Both the position numbers and the translations under genes were made by a program. The notes beneath the pieces were generated by a model, which worked only from the letters and a program-made list of their open reading frames with translations, ran no database searches and was not told where the DNA came from. A stretch of 64,000 bases of DNA. It comes from Cymbomonas tetramitiformis (lineage: Eukaryota > Chlorophyta > Pyramimonadophyceae > Pyramimonadales > Pyramimonadaceae). The stretch lies in contig LGRX02033436.1 in the NCBI GenBank assembly GCA_001247695.2, forward strand, positions 1 to 64,000, read 5' to 3'. Numbering within the stretch: position 1 is the first letter of the stretch; every line of letters begins with the position of its first letter. Positions 10,594 through 20,409 of this stretch are shown one piece after another.

Positions 10594-13500
10594 CTAAGAC
10601 CTAGGAATGCTCAAATTCTGCAACTCCTCTATGGAGACGCCCGAGGCCCTACCCAAGTCCGAGGTATTCAATGGCTGGGTCTGCTGGAGTTGCTGGAGTT
10701 GCTGGAGCTGCTGGAGCTGTTGGAGCTGCTGGAGCTGCTGGAGCTGCTGGAGCTGTCGGGCCTGTGGTTGCTGAAGGAGCATGGGCTGGGACTGCTGCAT
10801 TTGCAAAGTCTGGGGAGCTTGCAGCAGAAGGGGTTGCAGCTGCTGGGTCTGTTGGAGCTGTTGGAGCTGTTGGAGCTGTTGGAGCTGCTGGAGCTGGGGC
10901 TTGGGAGCTTGCAGCTGCTGGAGTTGGGGCTGGGGAGCTTGCAGCTGCTGGAGCTGGGGCTGGGGAGCTTGCAGCAGAAGGGGTGCAGCTGCTGGAGCTG
11001 CTGGAGCTGCTGGAGCTGCTGGAGCTGTTGGAGCTGCTGGAGCATCGGCACCGCCTGAGGTTGCGGCAAGGGTTGCTGCTCAGGGGTTTGTGCCTGTTCC
11101 TGTTGCTCCTGCGTCTGCGGCTCCTGCTGCACGAGCTCAACGAGAGAAGGAACCGCTGCCATGCTCCCTCCCATTGGAGCTCCACAGCTGTCACCGCCCG
11201 CTGTCCCCTCCCGCTGTTGTAGCCGCTCCTCGAGTTTTTGTATCTCGAGCTGCAGCTTGAGGTCTGCCAGACGCTTGTGCAGCGTCGCATCCCCTGCACC
11301 TGGCAACTGAGTGTCACCAGCAAGTGATGCTGCTGGCATCCCGAGGTGCTGACTCCCTGTTGACTGGCTCCCTGAGCCGTCCGCCACGGAAGTAGTCTGC
11401 ACCTGGGGGGGGGTCCACAAGTCCACAGGCAGAGGCTGGATCGGCCTCCGAACCTCCTCCCTGGGCAACTTGAGTTGCGGCGATGTGGACACCTCCGGCG
11501 ACCCAGCAGTGTGCTCACTGCTGACACCCGACCGTGCCCTCTTTGGGGCACGGGGTGTTGGCTCGGGAGCCGGTTCCCACGGGGTGGTCACCAGGCTTGC
11601 CGCTCTGCCGGCTGGCCTCCCAGGAGGCTTGTTCCCCACCAGAGGTAGCCTGCTGGTGGGGCGGCTGTCAGCCTTGGGGGCGGGAGGTGCCTTGGGGGCG
11701 GGAGGTGCCTTGGGGGCGGAGGCGGGAGGTGCCTTGGGGGCGGAGGCGGAAGATGCCCCCCGTGGCAGCCTCGGGCGGAGAGAGGTTGGGGGTGCCGGTG
11801 GAGATTGCGCCTTCCGCTTGTTGAGGGGAGGTTCTGCAGGGGCGGAGAGAGGCAGGGGCTGCATCTCCCCTTCGAACTTCCCCTCACAGCTTTTCGTGTG
11901 GTGTATTAGTAGGGCCTCAACCGGGGCAATCGTCAACCCGCGCACGCCCTTCTCCAAAGCAGCCACCGCCTCCAGCAACAGCGTGCCCATGTCCTCGCGA
12001 TCCGCCTCAACGCTCAGGCTCTTATTCAGGGTGGGCGTCTTGTTGTTCATGCACCCAGCCCTGAATAAAACCAACCTGCGGTTGGGGGGGCCGTGCCCCC
12101 ATGCGTCTTCCACTGGAGCCACCTCCCATGGGCCGTATACCCACAGGCCATTGCCCGCACGTGCCCCCCGTGGCTTCACCGGACAGCCCGCAATCCAAAA
12201 CAGGGTGGTGTGCTTCTCATGCACAACCACCCGGCCGAACGCAGTGTCCCCACGCGTGATGTTGCGGAGCGTGAGGCGCGCCTCCAGTTCAGGTCCCACG
12301 GCGTGACAGCCCTGGGGACACGCGGCGCTGAACTCCTTCTCCGCAAACAGCGCCGTCAGCCAATACGGCTGGGGAGGGGGAGTTTGGAGTAATAGCCGGG
12401 AGTCCACGGGGGTGATCGACACATCCAAGCCGAAAGTACCCTTCACGGGCCAGGTGGTATCCTCCGGCATCGGCACCCCCTTCTTGTCCACGTACAAGTG
12501 GGCTGATAGCCGAGCCCAGCCGGAGGACACGTACTCCACCGCACCGTGTATCAGCTTCCCGTTGAAGACGATCACGCTCTTCGCCGGTAGGTGGAGGGTG
12601 ATCGACTCAATGGACGCCACCCTCGTCTTGTTCGCCGCCAAGTGCGAACCAGGGTACGCCCGAAACTGGTAGCAGTCAGACATGACAAACAGCACCCCGT
12701 ACGCACCGTGGTCGCGGTGGTTCGCCTGCCTGCCTGCACCGTATTGCGTGATCAATACGGTCTTCGCCATGTTCCCCTGCCGAAGTTCCAGCTCCCCCTT
12801 TGCATATAGGGGATTGCCCGACCCCCCCTCGCCTTCCAGACGCTTCAACACCTCCCCACCAATATATTCCACCCGCTTCCCCAGCTCGCTGCCCTCCACG
12901 ATGTTCCCGATGAGCCGCTTCTCGTCCTTCACCGTGTTCACCTTAACACCATCTTGCTTGAAGCTGGAGAAGTTGTACTTGACGTCCTTGCTCACGTACC
13001 CGGCGTGGAACTCCTTGACGAGATCGGCCACGGGAATCGGGTCCTCCAGGTGTCCGCAAAAAAACCCGTTTTCCGCCAGCTGCGCACGCCAGTCCCGGGG
13101 ACATGCGAAACCCCACTCCGCATCCGCCTCCCCCTCGGGCTGCGCCGCTGCACCCGCGCCCTCCTCCCCCCCCCCACGGCAACAGCACCTCCAGATGCCA
13201 CACCCTGCGCCTCCTCCGCGTTCTCCATCTCAGGCTGCTCCTCAGTAACAGCTACAAGAACAGCTGCTCCTGCAGCCAAGACAAACTACACTTTTTCACT
13301 TTTTTTTTTTCGTTTCGTGCTGTTACTCTTTCCCTCCTAAAAGAATGCGAGCAGAGTATGTCCGGTGGTCGCAAGTAGCCTCACCTTGCAGGTCTTCTGA
13401 AGGGCAAGCCGTATCACCTCCAGCTGCCACACCATACTGATCCACCGCGATCTCCATCTCCGGCTGCTCCTCAGCAACAGGAACATGAACAGTTGCTCCT

Positions 13501-14574
13501 GCAGCCAAAATAACTTATGTGTTTTTCAGTATTTTCAACAGTTTCAAGCTCTTCCTAAAAGAATGCGAGCAGAGACAGTAGGACTGGCGCATGTGCCTGG
13601 TCGACTGTATCCTCACCTGCCATGTCTTCTGTTCCAGACAGCTGTGCCACCATCTCCTTCTCCACCTCCGACAAATCGCCAAAGGTTCCGAGCGCTTCTG
13701 TCAGGATCGCCTGAGACTTGGCATCCAGAGCAGCACCCGGACCCTGCTGCTCCTCCGCCACCTCGTTGCCATCCTGCCCCCCAGCGTCTTCACCACCAGC
13801 CTCCACGATCTCCTGCTGCCCCCCAGCTCCCGCAGCTCCAGCAGCCACAGCTACTGCAGCAACTTGTTCGCCAGCAGCCTGCTCCTCCTCCACGATCTCC
13901 TTCTGCCCAGCTGCAGCAACTATTGCAGCCACAGCTTCTGCAAGAACTTCACCATCAGCCTGCTGAACCCCCTCGGTCTCCTGCTGCCCAGCAGCAACTG
14001 CAGCTTCAGCAGCCCATCCACGCACAAACCCGCCCCGGTTGCGCTGCTTCAGCTCCTCCATCAGCCCAGCAGGATATTTGCGAGGCCTGCACCTGCTCTG
14101 AAACCCACTCTTGCCGTCGCAACCCGAGCGGTGGCACCAGGACTCGTCGGGGTTGTTCTTGAAGCCAAAGGCGCATACCCCATGGAAGCAGCGCTTGCAG
14201 TTGCGGCATGCATGCCCGGGTGGTGAGCCATCCACCTTACCCTTGGCGCAAAACAGACAGAAGTCGGCAACCCAACTTCCGCAATGTCCGCATTCCTCGG
14301 GGTAGGTTGCGCCCGCACCACATGCCCGGTGAAAGTAAGCCCCACAAACTCGGCAATTCTTGTCCAATACTGGCACCCTTCCAGGAACCTGAGAGTGCGA
14401 GCAGTAAGCCACTTGGCAGATATGCGTTGGAAATGTTAGCTGCTTTCTTGACTTGGAGGCTTCTGAAATCTTAGCCCCCTGGTCCACCAAAGCGCTCCCA
14501 CGCGCTAGCTGCAATCTCTTCGTAGGTTGTTGGGTCCCTGACGACTTAGCATCACCGCGGCGCGACATGTTCAA
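10594..14574 (-). CDS. PHD-like finger / 2OG-Fe(II) dioxygenase / poly-glutamine protein, paralogue B
   Basis: Exon 1 (14574-13617) encodes Cys-rich and PHD-like fingers, the last pair again C-x4-C, then Ala/Glu/Gln-rich sequence. Exons 2 (13498-13385) and 3 (from 13269) begin with near-duplicate sequence containing EEQPEME; all junctions are phase 1. The third exon encodes a dioxygenase core with HxD (HRD, codons 12719-12711), PGSH, a distal His in LIHGA (12548) and an Arg in ARLSAHLY (12512). This is the facial triad plus 2OG-binding Arg of phytanoyl-CoA-hydroxylase-like and related enzymes. A second globular region, Pro/Lys-rich linkers and poly-Q follow, ending like paralogue A. Two frame breaks are visible: a ten-base G run (C at 13166-13175) and a missing T near 10984 relative to the copy at 10821-10846. 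Substrate unknown; a nucleic-acid or chromatin substrate is inferred from the fingers. Confidence 0.65.
10676..11050 (-). repeat. Poly-glutamine coding tract of paralogue B, with a 1-base deletion
   Basis: The minus strand reads CAGCTCCAG-type units and a Gln-Ala-Pro-Gln variant repeated three times near 10880-10975. The same phrase occurs at 10821-10846 and 10971-10995, but the second copy lacks one T. This shifts the frame away from the conserved C terminus shared with paralogue A. Confidence 0.8.
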
Positions 14575-14807
14575 CTATCGATCAGTTCCCAGTTGACACC
14601 AGGGGTGTCGTCCAACGACTCTTGATCTATGAAGGTTGTTTGAGCACAAGGATAACACGCCCAATGCTCCGAGTACTCTGTGATAACCCACAAATCGCAA
14701 TCTGGCCCCCACCAGCAACGCACTTGTGCTTTGTTCTTGTTGCCTCCTAAACAGAATTCACACTCACGCACGAATCGAGGCATACCTAGGTAATTGAACC
14801 GTTGCAA
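14571..14807 (-). CDS. Small Cys-rich ORF (78 aa) overlapping the start of paralogue B
   Basis: A 78-residue frame with paired cysteines (CEFC, WGPDC, CYPC) ends in a TGA four bases from the ATG at 14574. It could be an upstream exon or upstream ORF of paralogue B, or a separate zinc-ribbon-like peptide. I found no convincing splice to exon 1. It resembles the neighbouring Cys-rich fingers only in composition. Confidence 0.3.
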   Translation of the reverse strand: MQRFNYLGMPRFVRECEFCLGGNKNKAQVRCWWGPDCDLWVITEYSEHWACYPCAQTTFIDQESLDDTPGVNWELIDS

Positions 14808-14855
14808 TTTGAGTCGCGCTTGGTGAACTCTGGTGTGAATGTGAAAAGTTAATGT

Positions 14856-15380
14856 AAAACCGCCCGTGCGATGAAAGCCCCCCTGTGACTAGGAACATCG
14901 CACGGGCGGTTTTTTGTGTAGTCGAAATTGTAAGATGTAATATAAATTCACTATAAATTCACTGAACTGTAAAACCGCCCGTGCGATGAAAGCCCTCCTG
15001 TGACTAGGAACATCGCACGGGCGGTTTTTTGTGTAGTCGAAATTGTAAGATGTAATATAAATTCACTATAAATTCACTGAACTGTAAAACCGCCCGTGCG
15101 ATGAAAGCCCCCCTGTGACTAGGAACATCGCACGGGCGGTTTTTTGTGTAGTCGAAATTGGTTGATGTAACATAAATTCACTATAAATTCACTGAACTGT
15201 AAAACCGCCCGTGCGATGAAAGCCCCCCTGTGACTAGGAACATCGCACGGGCGGTTTTTTGTGTAGTCGAAATTGTAAGATGTAACATAAATTCACTATA
15301 AATTCACTGAACTGTAAAACCGCCCGTGCGATGAAAGCCCTCCTGTGACTAGGAACATCGCACGGGCGGTTTTTTGTGTT
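14856..15380. repeat. Five tandem 115-bp units, each a perfect 18-bp hairpin
   Basis: Units begin at exactly 14856, 14971, 15086, 15201 and 15316. Each carries arms AAAACCGCCCGTGCGATG and its reverse complement (14856-14873 and 14896-14913 in unit 1) around a 22-nt loop, then an AT-rich linker containing TATAAATTCACTATAAATTC. Only a few loop and linker bases differ between units. The array sits between two divergent genes (starts at 14574 and 15508), so it may serve as a bidirectional control region, a transposase-binding array or a transcription stop. Its role is inferred. Confidence 0.9.
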
Positions 15381-15507
15381 GTTTTTTGGGCAAAAGCAAA
15401 AGTTCAGATTGTTTACTTTTTGAAACACTACCTACACAAACATGTAAAGCATAACGGATAATAATGCAAGGCTGCTTATCAGTGGCATACATTAGAAGAG
15501 ATATATC

Positions 15508-18500
15508 ATGTCTTCAGATGGTTTTCTGCTGGATATTTTGCCTTGGCTGTCTAGCATTGGTGAACAGGCGAAAGATTTCCCAACTGACTATCCTAATGCG
15601 GAGGAGAATGTGCAACGCGGGATTGAGCTGAGTAGAGAAATTTCGGAGTTTGCAGCGCATTGGCGTGCTACAGGGGCAGGAAGTGCGGGAACGCCGCTTG
15701 CAGACCAGGTCGCGGAGGCGGCTGAGCCAACTTCGACTGCGATCAAACGTCGCGCGAGTAATGTGCAACGCCAAAGGATTTCTCGTTCTAAGAAATGCCT
15801 GAGACTGGATTCTACCGCAACATGCGCGGACGCTAGTCGAGCACAAGCTTCCGAGGTAACCGCAGTGGTCCCGCGTGGAAGCCAGTCGTACTGGAATAAG
15901 AAGATCGGCGCGGTGTTCCAGAACTCGCCGGGAATTATAGCTGGGGCGTTGGCGAACTACATACGCACACTGAACTCGGATAATCAAAATCTCTTGCGCA
16001 CGCTTTTGGCCAGCGCAGAGGAGAGCGTTGGACAGATAATGGTGTCAAGTTTTCGGGAATCTTTTTCAGCTTTGGCAACAACCAGAACCAATCAGAACCA
16101 GGACACTCAACTGTCTGGGGCTGCAATGGCGTTTGGAGAAGCCGCACGGGGTATGGAGAACAGGATCGCGGATGTATTGTACATTCGACGTCCGGTTGTG
16201 GTTACTGGGATAGTGGGGCATCGCAATTTGCTGGATGGCGCGAGCTTGGGGACTGTACAAAGGCTTCGAAGTGGGCTTCTGGAAGGCCTGGTTAGAAAGA
16301 ATCGAAACTTGGCTAACCAAATGGCAAATGAGCTGTTTATTGCGAAGATCCACGACTTCTGGCTCAGTCCTGGAATAACACGTGTGTCAACTTCCAAGCG
16401 GGACGTCCTGAAGCTGAAGCATCCTGACGGGACGACTGAGAAGGCCCCCAAACACTGGTTAGAAATGACACAACTAGAGGTGTACCGCAAGTTCCAGAAG
16501 AAGGAGCCTGGCATCAAGATTGGGCTGCGGTGTTTCGAGCAGAACAAACCGAAGCAGGTGCGACGACTCACTAGACGGGACACCATCTCCTGCTGCTGTA
16601 GATACCACGAGGATATGAGGTTGGCGGTGACCGCATACCAGCGGGCACACGAGCGTTTGCACTCCAAGTGTGAATGCCCGGACAGGGAGTGCTGTCCTCA
16701 CACTGGGGGACAGCGTGCCGTCATGTCCAATCGCAAACCACCTCCAGGGTTCCCAGATGTGGTATGTGGACGGGCAGAGGTGACCCGTTCGACTTCAGGG
16801 TTTACAGCCTCCCTACTGTGTCCAAGGAGAACTCTGGAATCTGGCGAGCGCGCAGACTTTCACGAGCTGGCTTGTTTGGACCAGTCATGCAAAGACTGCG
16901 GGCCGCTGCAGAACCTGAGTTTGTGCGCGACAGAGGTGTCCAACCCGACACCGGTGGAGTGGAACACCTATGAGAGTGCCCTTGTGGGGGTCGACGAGGA
17001 CGGCAAGAACAAGCACCGAGTTCAATACGTTCAAAAGCGGACCCCGGTGGGCGAGCTCCTCGCAAAGCTGCAGAGTGCACTCCTTGGGCACACGCCTGGA
17101 GAGTCTCCCAACTGCGTATGCACGGGGAAGTTTGTGTTGAAAACCCCGGACGGTTGGGGGATAGGCAAGCTGGACGGTGTAGACGGACGGGCATGTCCGT
17201 TTCTGAAGCCATACGCCTACCATTGCTTCATGGCACAGCACTCCATGACCATGTTCAATAAGTGTAAAGCGAACTTGCCAATGGATCACACCCTCCTTCT
17301 ATTTGATTTCAGCGAAAACCATGCCCTCAACATCCCGCGAGCCATCCAATCGTTGCATTGGATTGTGAAGCAAGCTTCACTTTTGTGTTGTGTCATATGG
17401 AGACACGCATATGGCCCGGTGGATGGTGTGCAGTCCACGGAGGAGAACCCCATCATTATCAAGGACTACATCTACCTCATCGGCGACGACATGCCACATA
17501 GCCATCGCTCCATCCAACACATGCGCATGCTTATTGTGAAGGACTATTTCATCAAGAGAGGCATCCCGCTGCCGAAATTTGTACACGAGTGGGCGGATGG
17601 GAGCGCGGTGCAGAACAAGTGCGGAACGGCATTTGCGGACGTCGTGGAGAGCGGCCGCCCGATGTGCGCGGAGTGGGTGAGAGGGCTTGGGATCCCATGC
17701 CAGCGCAACTTATTTGAGACGGCCCACGCACGAGGCGAGCAAGATGCAATGGGGGTGATTGTCAAGCATGAGGCGAGTCTGGCGGTGATGGCTACCCCGG
17801 ACAAGTGGTATGGCGGAATAACATGCGCCAGGCATTTATGGGAGTTTTGTATTGAAAGGTTGCAAGACCCTAAGGACACGACATGGTCCCGAGGCTCACA
17901 GTTTTGCAAGCGGTTCTTTTTCCTAGTGGAAAAAGGCGACGTGGATGAATCGGGTCCGGTTTTTGACACGGTCGACCGAACCCTCCGGTTGCACTCCGTG
18001 CGCGCGGGGGTTGGACTGCTGGTGGGTTTGAAGCGGGACCGGCAGTGCTATTGTGAGTACTGTTATGCGCAGTGCGAGCGGGCGCACCCGGATAGTGCGG
18101 GGTGCCACTACAAGAGCCATGTGGACGAGTGGGTGCCGTTCACTTTGACGGTGAAAGAGGCAACGCAAGCCCGGCAAACACGACGTCAAGCGGCGGAGGC
18201 CGCGCATGAGATGGGCGTGATGGTTGCGCGGGGGAGCATTTTTGCACGGCCATCTGGGGGAGATGACTTGCACTCCTACTATTTAGTGAAGGCGCTTGGT
18301 GGAGTGCAAGTGGTTGAAGATCCGGCGGGGATGAAGGACGATTACTACAGCCCGGCGGGGGAAGGGGTGTATGCAACGTGTGGGGAATATGTTGTGGAAG
18401 GCCGCTTCTTGGAATGGCGTGATGAAGAGACGTGCACGGAGTACTTTGTGGACACTAGTAAAAAATGCCTTACATATTCCCACCACATTGCGTGTGTAGA

Positions 18501-18591
18501 TGTGATCATGACCAAACGCAGAATAGGAAGGAAAGATTATTATCATCTATCCGATGCGGAGCATCAACGCATCCTAGGATTGCTATTTTGA
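15508..18591 (+). CDS. DDE-like (RNase H fold) transposase, 1027 aa
   Basis: This is a single intact exon starting at ATG 15508. The N-terminal third is helical and unrecognised. Next are Cys-rich clusters (CCCRYHEDM; CECPDRECCPH; CLDQSCKDC) that could bind zinc. The core contains LLFDFSENHA, then QSLHW, then HEWADGSAVQNK, then ETAHARGEQDAMG followed by KHEAS. This order matches a widespread eukaryotic family of uncharacterised DDE-type proteins with FDF/YxEN, SDGxxxQxKN and HGKGxxDGxGGxxK motifs, so the Asp residues of the first two motifs and an acidic residue of the third are candidate catalytic residues. A Cys pair (CYCEYC) follows near residue 850. No flanking target duplication was located. 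It is divergent from paralogue B across the hairpin array. Confidence 0.68.
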   Translation: MSSDGFLLDILPWLSSIGEQAKDFPTDYPNAEENVQRGIELSREISEFAAHWRATGAGSAGTPLADQVAEAAEPTSTAIKRRASNVQRQRISRSKKCLRLDSTATCADASRAQASEVTAVVPRGSQSYWNKKIGAVFQNSPGIIAGALANYIRTLNSDNQNLLRTLLASAEESVGQIMVSSFRESFSALATTRTNQNQDTQLSGAAMAFGEAARGMENRIADVLYIRRPVVVTGIVGHRNLLDGASLGTVQRLRSGLLEGLVRKNRNLANQMANELFIAKIHDFWLSPGITRVSTSKRDVLKLKHPDGTTEKAPKHWLEMTQLEVYRKFQKKEPGIKIGLRCFEQNKPKQVRRLTRRDTISCCCRYHEDMRLAVTAYQRAHERLHSKCECPDRECCPHTGGQRAVMSNRKPPPGFPDVVCGRAEVTRSTSGFTASLLCPRRTLESGERADFHELACLDQSCKDCGPLQNLSLCATEVSNPTPVEWNTYESALVGVDEDGKNKHRVQYVQKRTPVGELLAKLQSALLGHTPGESPNCVCTGKFVLKTPDGWGIGKLDGVDGRACPFLKPYAYHCFMAQHSMTMFNKCKANLPMDHTLLLFDFSENHALNIPRAIQSLHWIVKQASLLCCVIWRHAYGPVDGVQSTEENPIIIKDYIYLIGDDMPHSHRSIQHMRMLIVKDYFIKRGIPLPKFVHEWADGSAVQNKCGTAFADVVESGRPMCAEWVRGLGIPCQRNLFETAHARGEQDAMGVIVKHEASLAVMATPDKWYGGITCARHLWEFCIERLQDPKDTTWSRGSQFCKRFFFLVEKGDVDESGPVFDTVDRTLRLHSVRAGVGLLVGLKRDRQCYCEYCYAQCERAHPDSAGCHYKSHVDEWVPFTLTVKEATQARQTRRQAAEAAHEMGVMVARGSIFARPSGGDDLHSYYLVKALGGVQVVEDPAGMKDDYYSPAGEGVYATCGEYVVEGRFLEWRDEETCTEYFVDTSKKCLTYSHHIACVDVIMTKRRIGRKDYYHLSDAEHQRILGLLF

Positions 18592-19005
18592 TCACCTCCC
18601 GTGCCTCTCTCGTGCCTCTTGTGCGTCAAGAAAATAGGCGGACGGTTAAGGTGTGACATACATTTTTTTTAAGCAAATTATTGTTTTGCCTTATTTCAAA
18701 AACTGGTTGTGCCTTAGAATTGTGGCCTTAAAGGGTTAATTAAGCTCCAAACCTGAAAAATGCATCATTACACCAAGGGCATAAGGCATTATTATCAAAA
18801 ATATATCTGAAATTATGAAAATTAGCCGAAAAGAGCCCGAAACATACGAGTTATCGGGCAAATGAAGATCATTTCTTCATTCAAACAAATTGTTGTGCCT
18901 TAGATAGGTTGTGGTGAGGTAAGGCAACCTTCAAATCGTCGCAAAGATGACATTAAACCGTAGGCGGAAGGCTATTTGAGCCAAAATAGGCCTAAAATGC
19001 GGGAA
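18592..19005. repeat. Left remnant of the 185-bp satellite
   Basis: From about 18900 the sequence (TAAGGCAACCTTCAAATCG ... TTAAACCGTAGGCG ... CTATTTGAGCC) matches the satellite at 28922-29940. It ends at the GAA target duplication of the CACTA element. The more proximal part is AT-rich and only loosely similar. No gene is seen. Confidence 0.75.
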
Positions 19006-19023
19006 CCCTACATTCTGGGAAAA

Positions 19024-19495
19024 CCAGAAGACGCGTCTTCTGAACGTCTTCTGAACATCTTCTGAACGTCTTCTGAGACGTCTTCTGGGTCCAGAAGACA
19101 TCCAGAAGACGTCCAGAAGACGTCTTCGGCGCGTCTTCTAATGTCTACCATCTTCTGGTTTCCAGAAGACGTGCAGAAGATCTTCCGGGAAGACATCCAG
19201 AAGTTATCTTCTGGACGTCTTCTACATGTCTTTTGAATCCCGGAAGACGTCTTCTTGATATCTTTTGGGCGTCTTCTGTACATCTTCCCCGAAGATCTTC
19301 TGGACGTCTTCTGAAACTCAGAAGATGGTAGACATTAGAAGACGCGTAGAAGACGTCTTCTGGATGTCTTCTAGATATCTTCTGGAACCCAGAAGACATC
19401 TAGAAGACATCTTCCGGAATTCAGAAGATGTACAGAAGTCATGCAGAAGACGTTCAGAAGATATCTTCTGAACGCCTTCTGCATGTCTAATAAAT
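19024..19495. repeat. Left subterminal array of AGAAGACG/CGTCTTCT motifs
   Basis: Dozens of copies of the half-site CGTCTTCTG and its complement occur in both orientations, many forming AGAAGACGTCTTCT palindromes. In CACTA elements such subterminal repeats are binding sites for the element's DNA-binding protein. The same motif recurs at the right end and in the transposase introns. Confidence 0.85.
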
Positions 19496-19879
19496 TTCAA
19501 CATTCGTATACGCATTCGCGAGGAATATTTTTAGGCTGAAATAAGCTTGCAAGAAGGATGAGTGCAAACAAGATGTATGGCATAATACACTTCTCGCCAT
19601 CCTTAACAAACATATTCTCAACGTTTGATACACGACAAGAGATGATTTATTTGTGTGGAAGGCTAAGATGCTTTGGAGACTAAAATTGCTTTAACAATAT
19701 TACTTTTCAATCAAGAACCTAATCATAAGGAGGGCCACACATATTATTATCCTAACTAGCTAAGTGTCTAGAACTACTTCACATTCATGTTCTAAACAAC
19801 TAGTCTAATTACCTAGAAACGATGTTCATCTAACATGCACACATGGCATAGGTCTTGGACCACGCAAAAACATGGGTTT

Positions 19880-20290
19880 TCCATTCGCTCGTTTTTAACC
19901 GATCTGAAAAACAACGCACACCAAATTACCAACACTTAGTAGAGTGAAAACACACAATGAATACAAGCACAAATTCCTAGGAAGGGTAAGGTAAGTACCT
20001 TTACTCTTCTAGTTGTGGGCGATGGGCTGAAAATGCGCTTTTCCCACTTGCTCATTTTCAGCCAATCTGAAAAACAAAGCGCAACTCAAAACCAAAGGTT
20101 AGTAAAGCGGAAAAACACAACGCATAAAGGCAGTATTTTTTAGGTGTGACACTAGGGGATGATAGAGCAAATACCTTTATTTGTGGTGTTGAGGTTGGGC
20201 TGAAAAATTACCTTTTGGACTAGGTCATTTTCAGCCGATCTGAAAAACAAAGCGCAACGCAAAACCAAAGGTTAGTAAAGCGCAAAAATA
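19880..20290. repeat. About 165-bp tandem repeat, three copies
   Basis: The block CGATCTGAAAAACAAAGCGC (and variants) recurs near 19898, 20062 and 20236, each preceded by a TCATTTTCAGCC-like string and followed by a TTAGTA(A/G)AGCG-like string. It lies inside element 1, left of the tRNA-like gene. It is non-coding. Confidence 0.7.
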
Positions 20291-20337
20291 GTACGAGACG
20301 AAATACAAGATTACCGAAGGAAAACAAAAAGGCCTAG

Positions 20338-20409
20338 TGGTGTGAGTTGGAATCGAACCAACATCATCTCGTCCAAAGGACGAGCGAGAACACATGTCTC
20401 GTTCACACC
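20338..20409 (-). tRNA. tRNA-like gene inside the transposon
   Basis: The 72-nt minus-strand segment folds as a full cloverleaf. It has a 7-bp acceptor (GGTGTGA/TCACACC), a D-arm of 4 bp, a 5-bp anticodon stem CTCGT/ACGAG with loop CCTTTGG, a 5-nt variable loop and a T-arm GTTGG-TTCGATT-CCAAC. The B box GGTTCGATTCC is perfect. Against function, position 8 is A, the D-loop lacks GG, and the base before the nominal anticodon TTT is C rather than T. It may be a tRNA pseudogene or a tRNA-derived retroelement head. The anticodon should not be trusted. Confidence 0.5.

Noticed and set aside
10668..11222. Leu/Glu-, Ser- and Ala-rich frames across the poly-Q tracts (also at 2794-3563).
   Set aside because: They are other-frame readings of CAG/CTG repeats. 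The Gln frame is supported by the shared C terminus of the two paralogues.
14856..15380. Reading the hairpin array as a CRISPR array or rho-independent terminators.
   Set aside because: The setting is eukaryotic, and unit and linker are both repeated with no variable spacers, so it is an ordinary tandem array.
15508..18591. Assigning the transposase to the KDZ superfamily because of its Cys clusters and oxygenase neighbour.
   Set aside because: The motifs around the putative catalytic residues (FDFSEN, WADG with Q and K, GEQDAMG) do not match the KDZ pattern I know; a different DDE family fits better.
19008..19515. Arg/Glu/Asp/Val-rich frames over the AGAAGACG arrays (also near 21400-21700 and 28600-28900).
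   Set aside because: They are open only because the short repeat lacks stops; they have no start context or domains.
20338..20409. Calling the tRNA-like gene tRNA-Lys (UUU).
   Set aside because: The base before the nominal anticodon is C and the loop can pair with itself, so the anticodon is not reliable.
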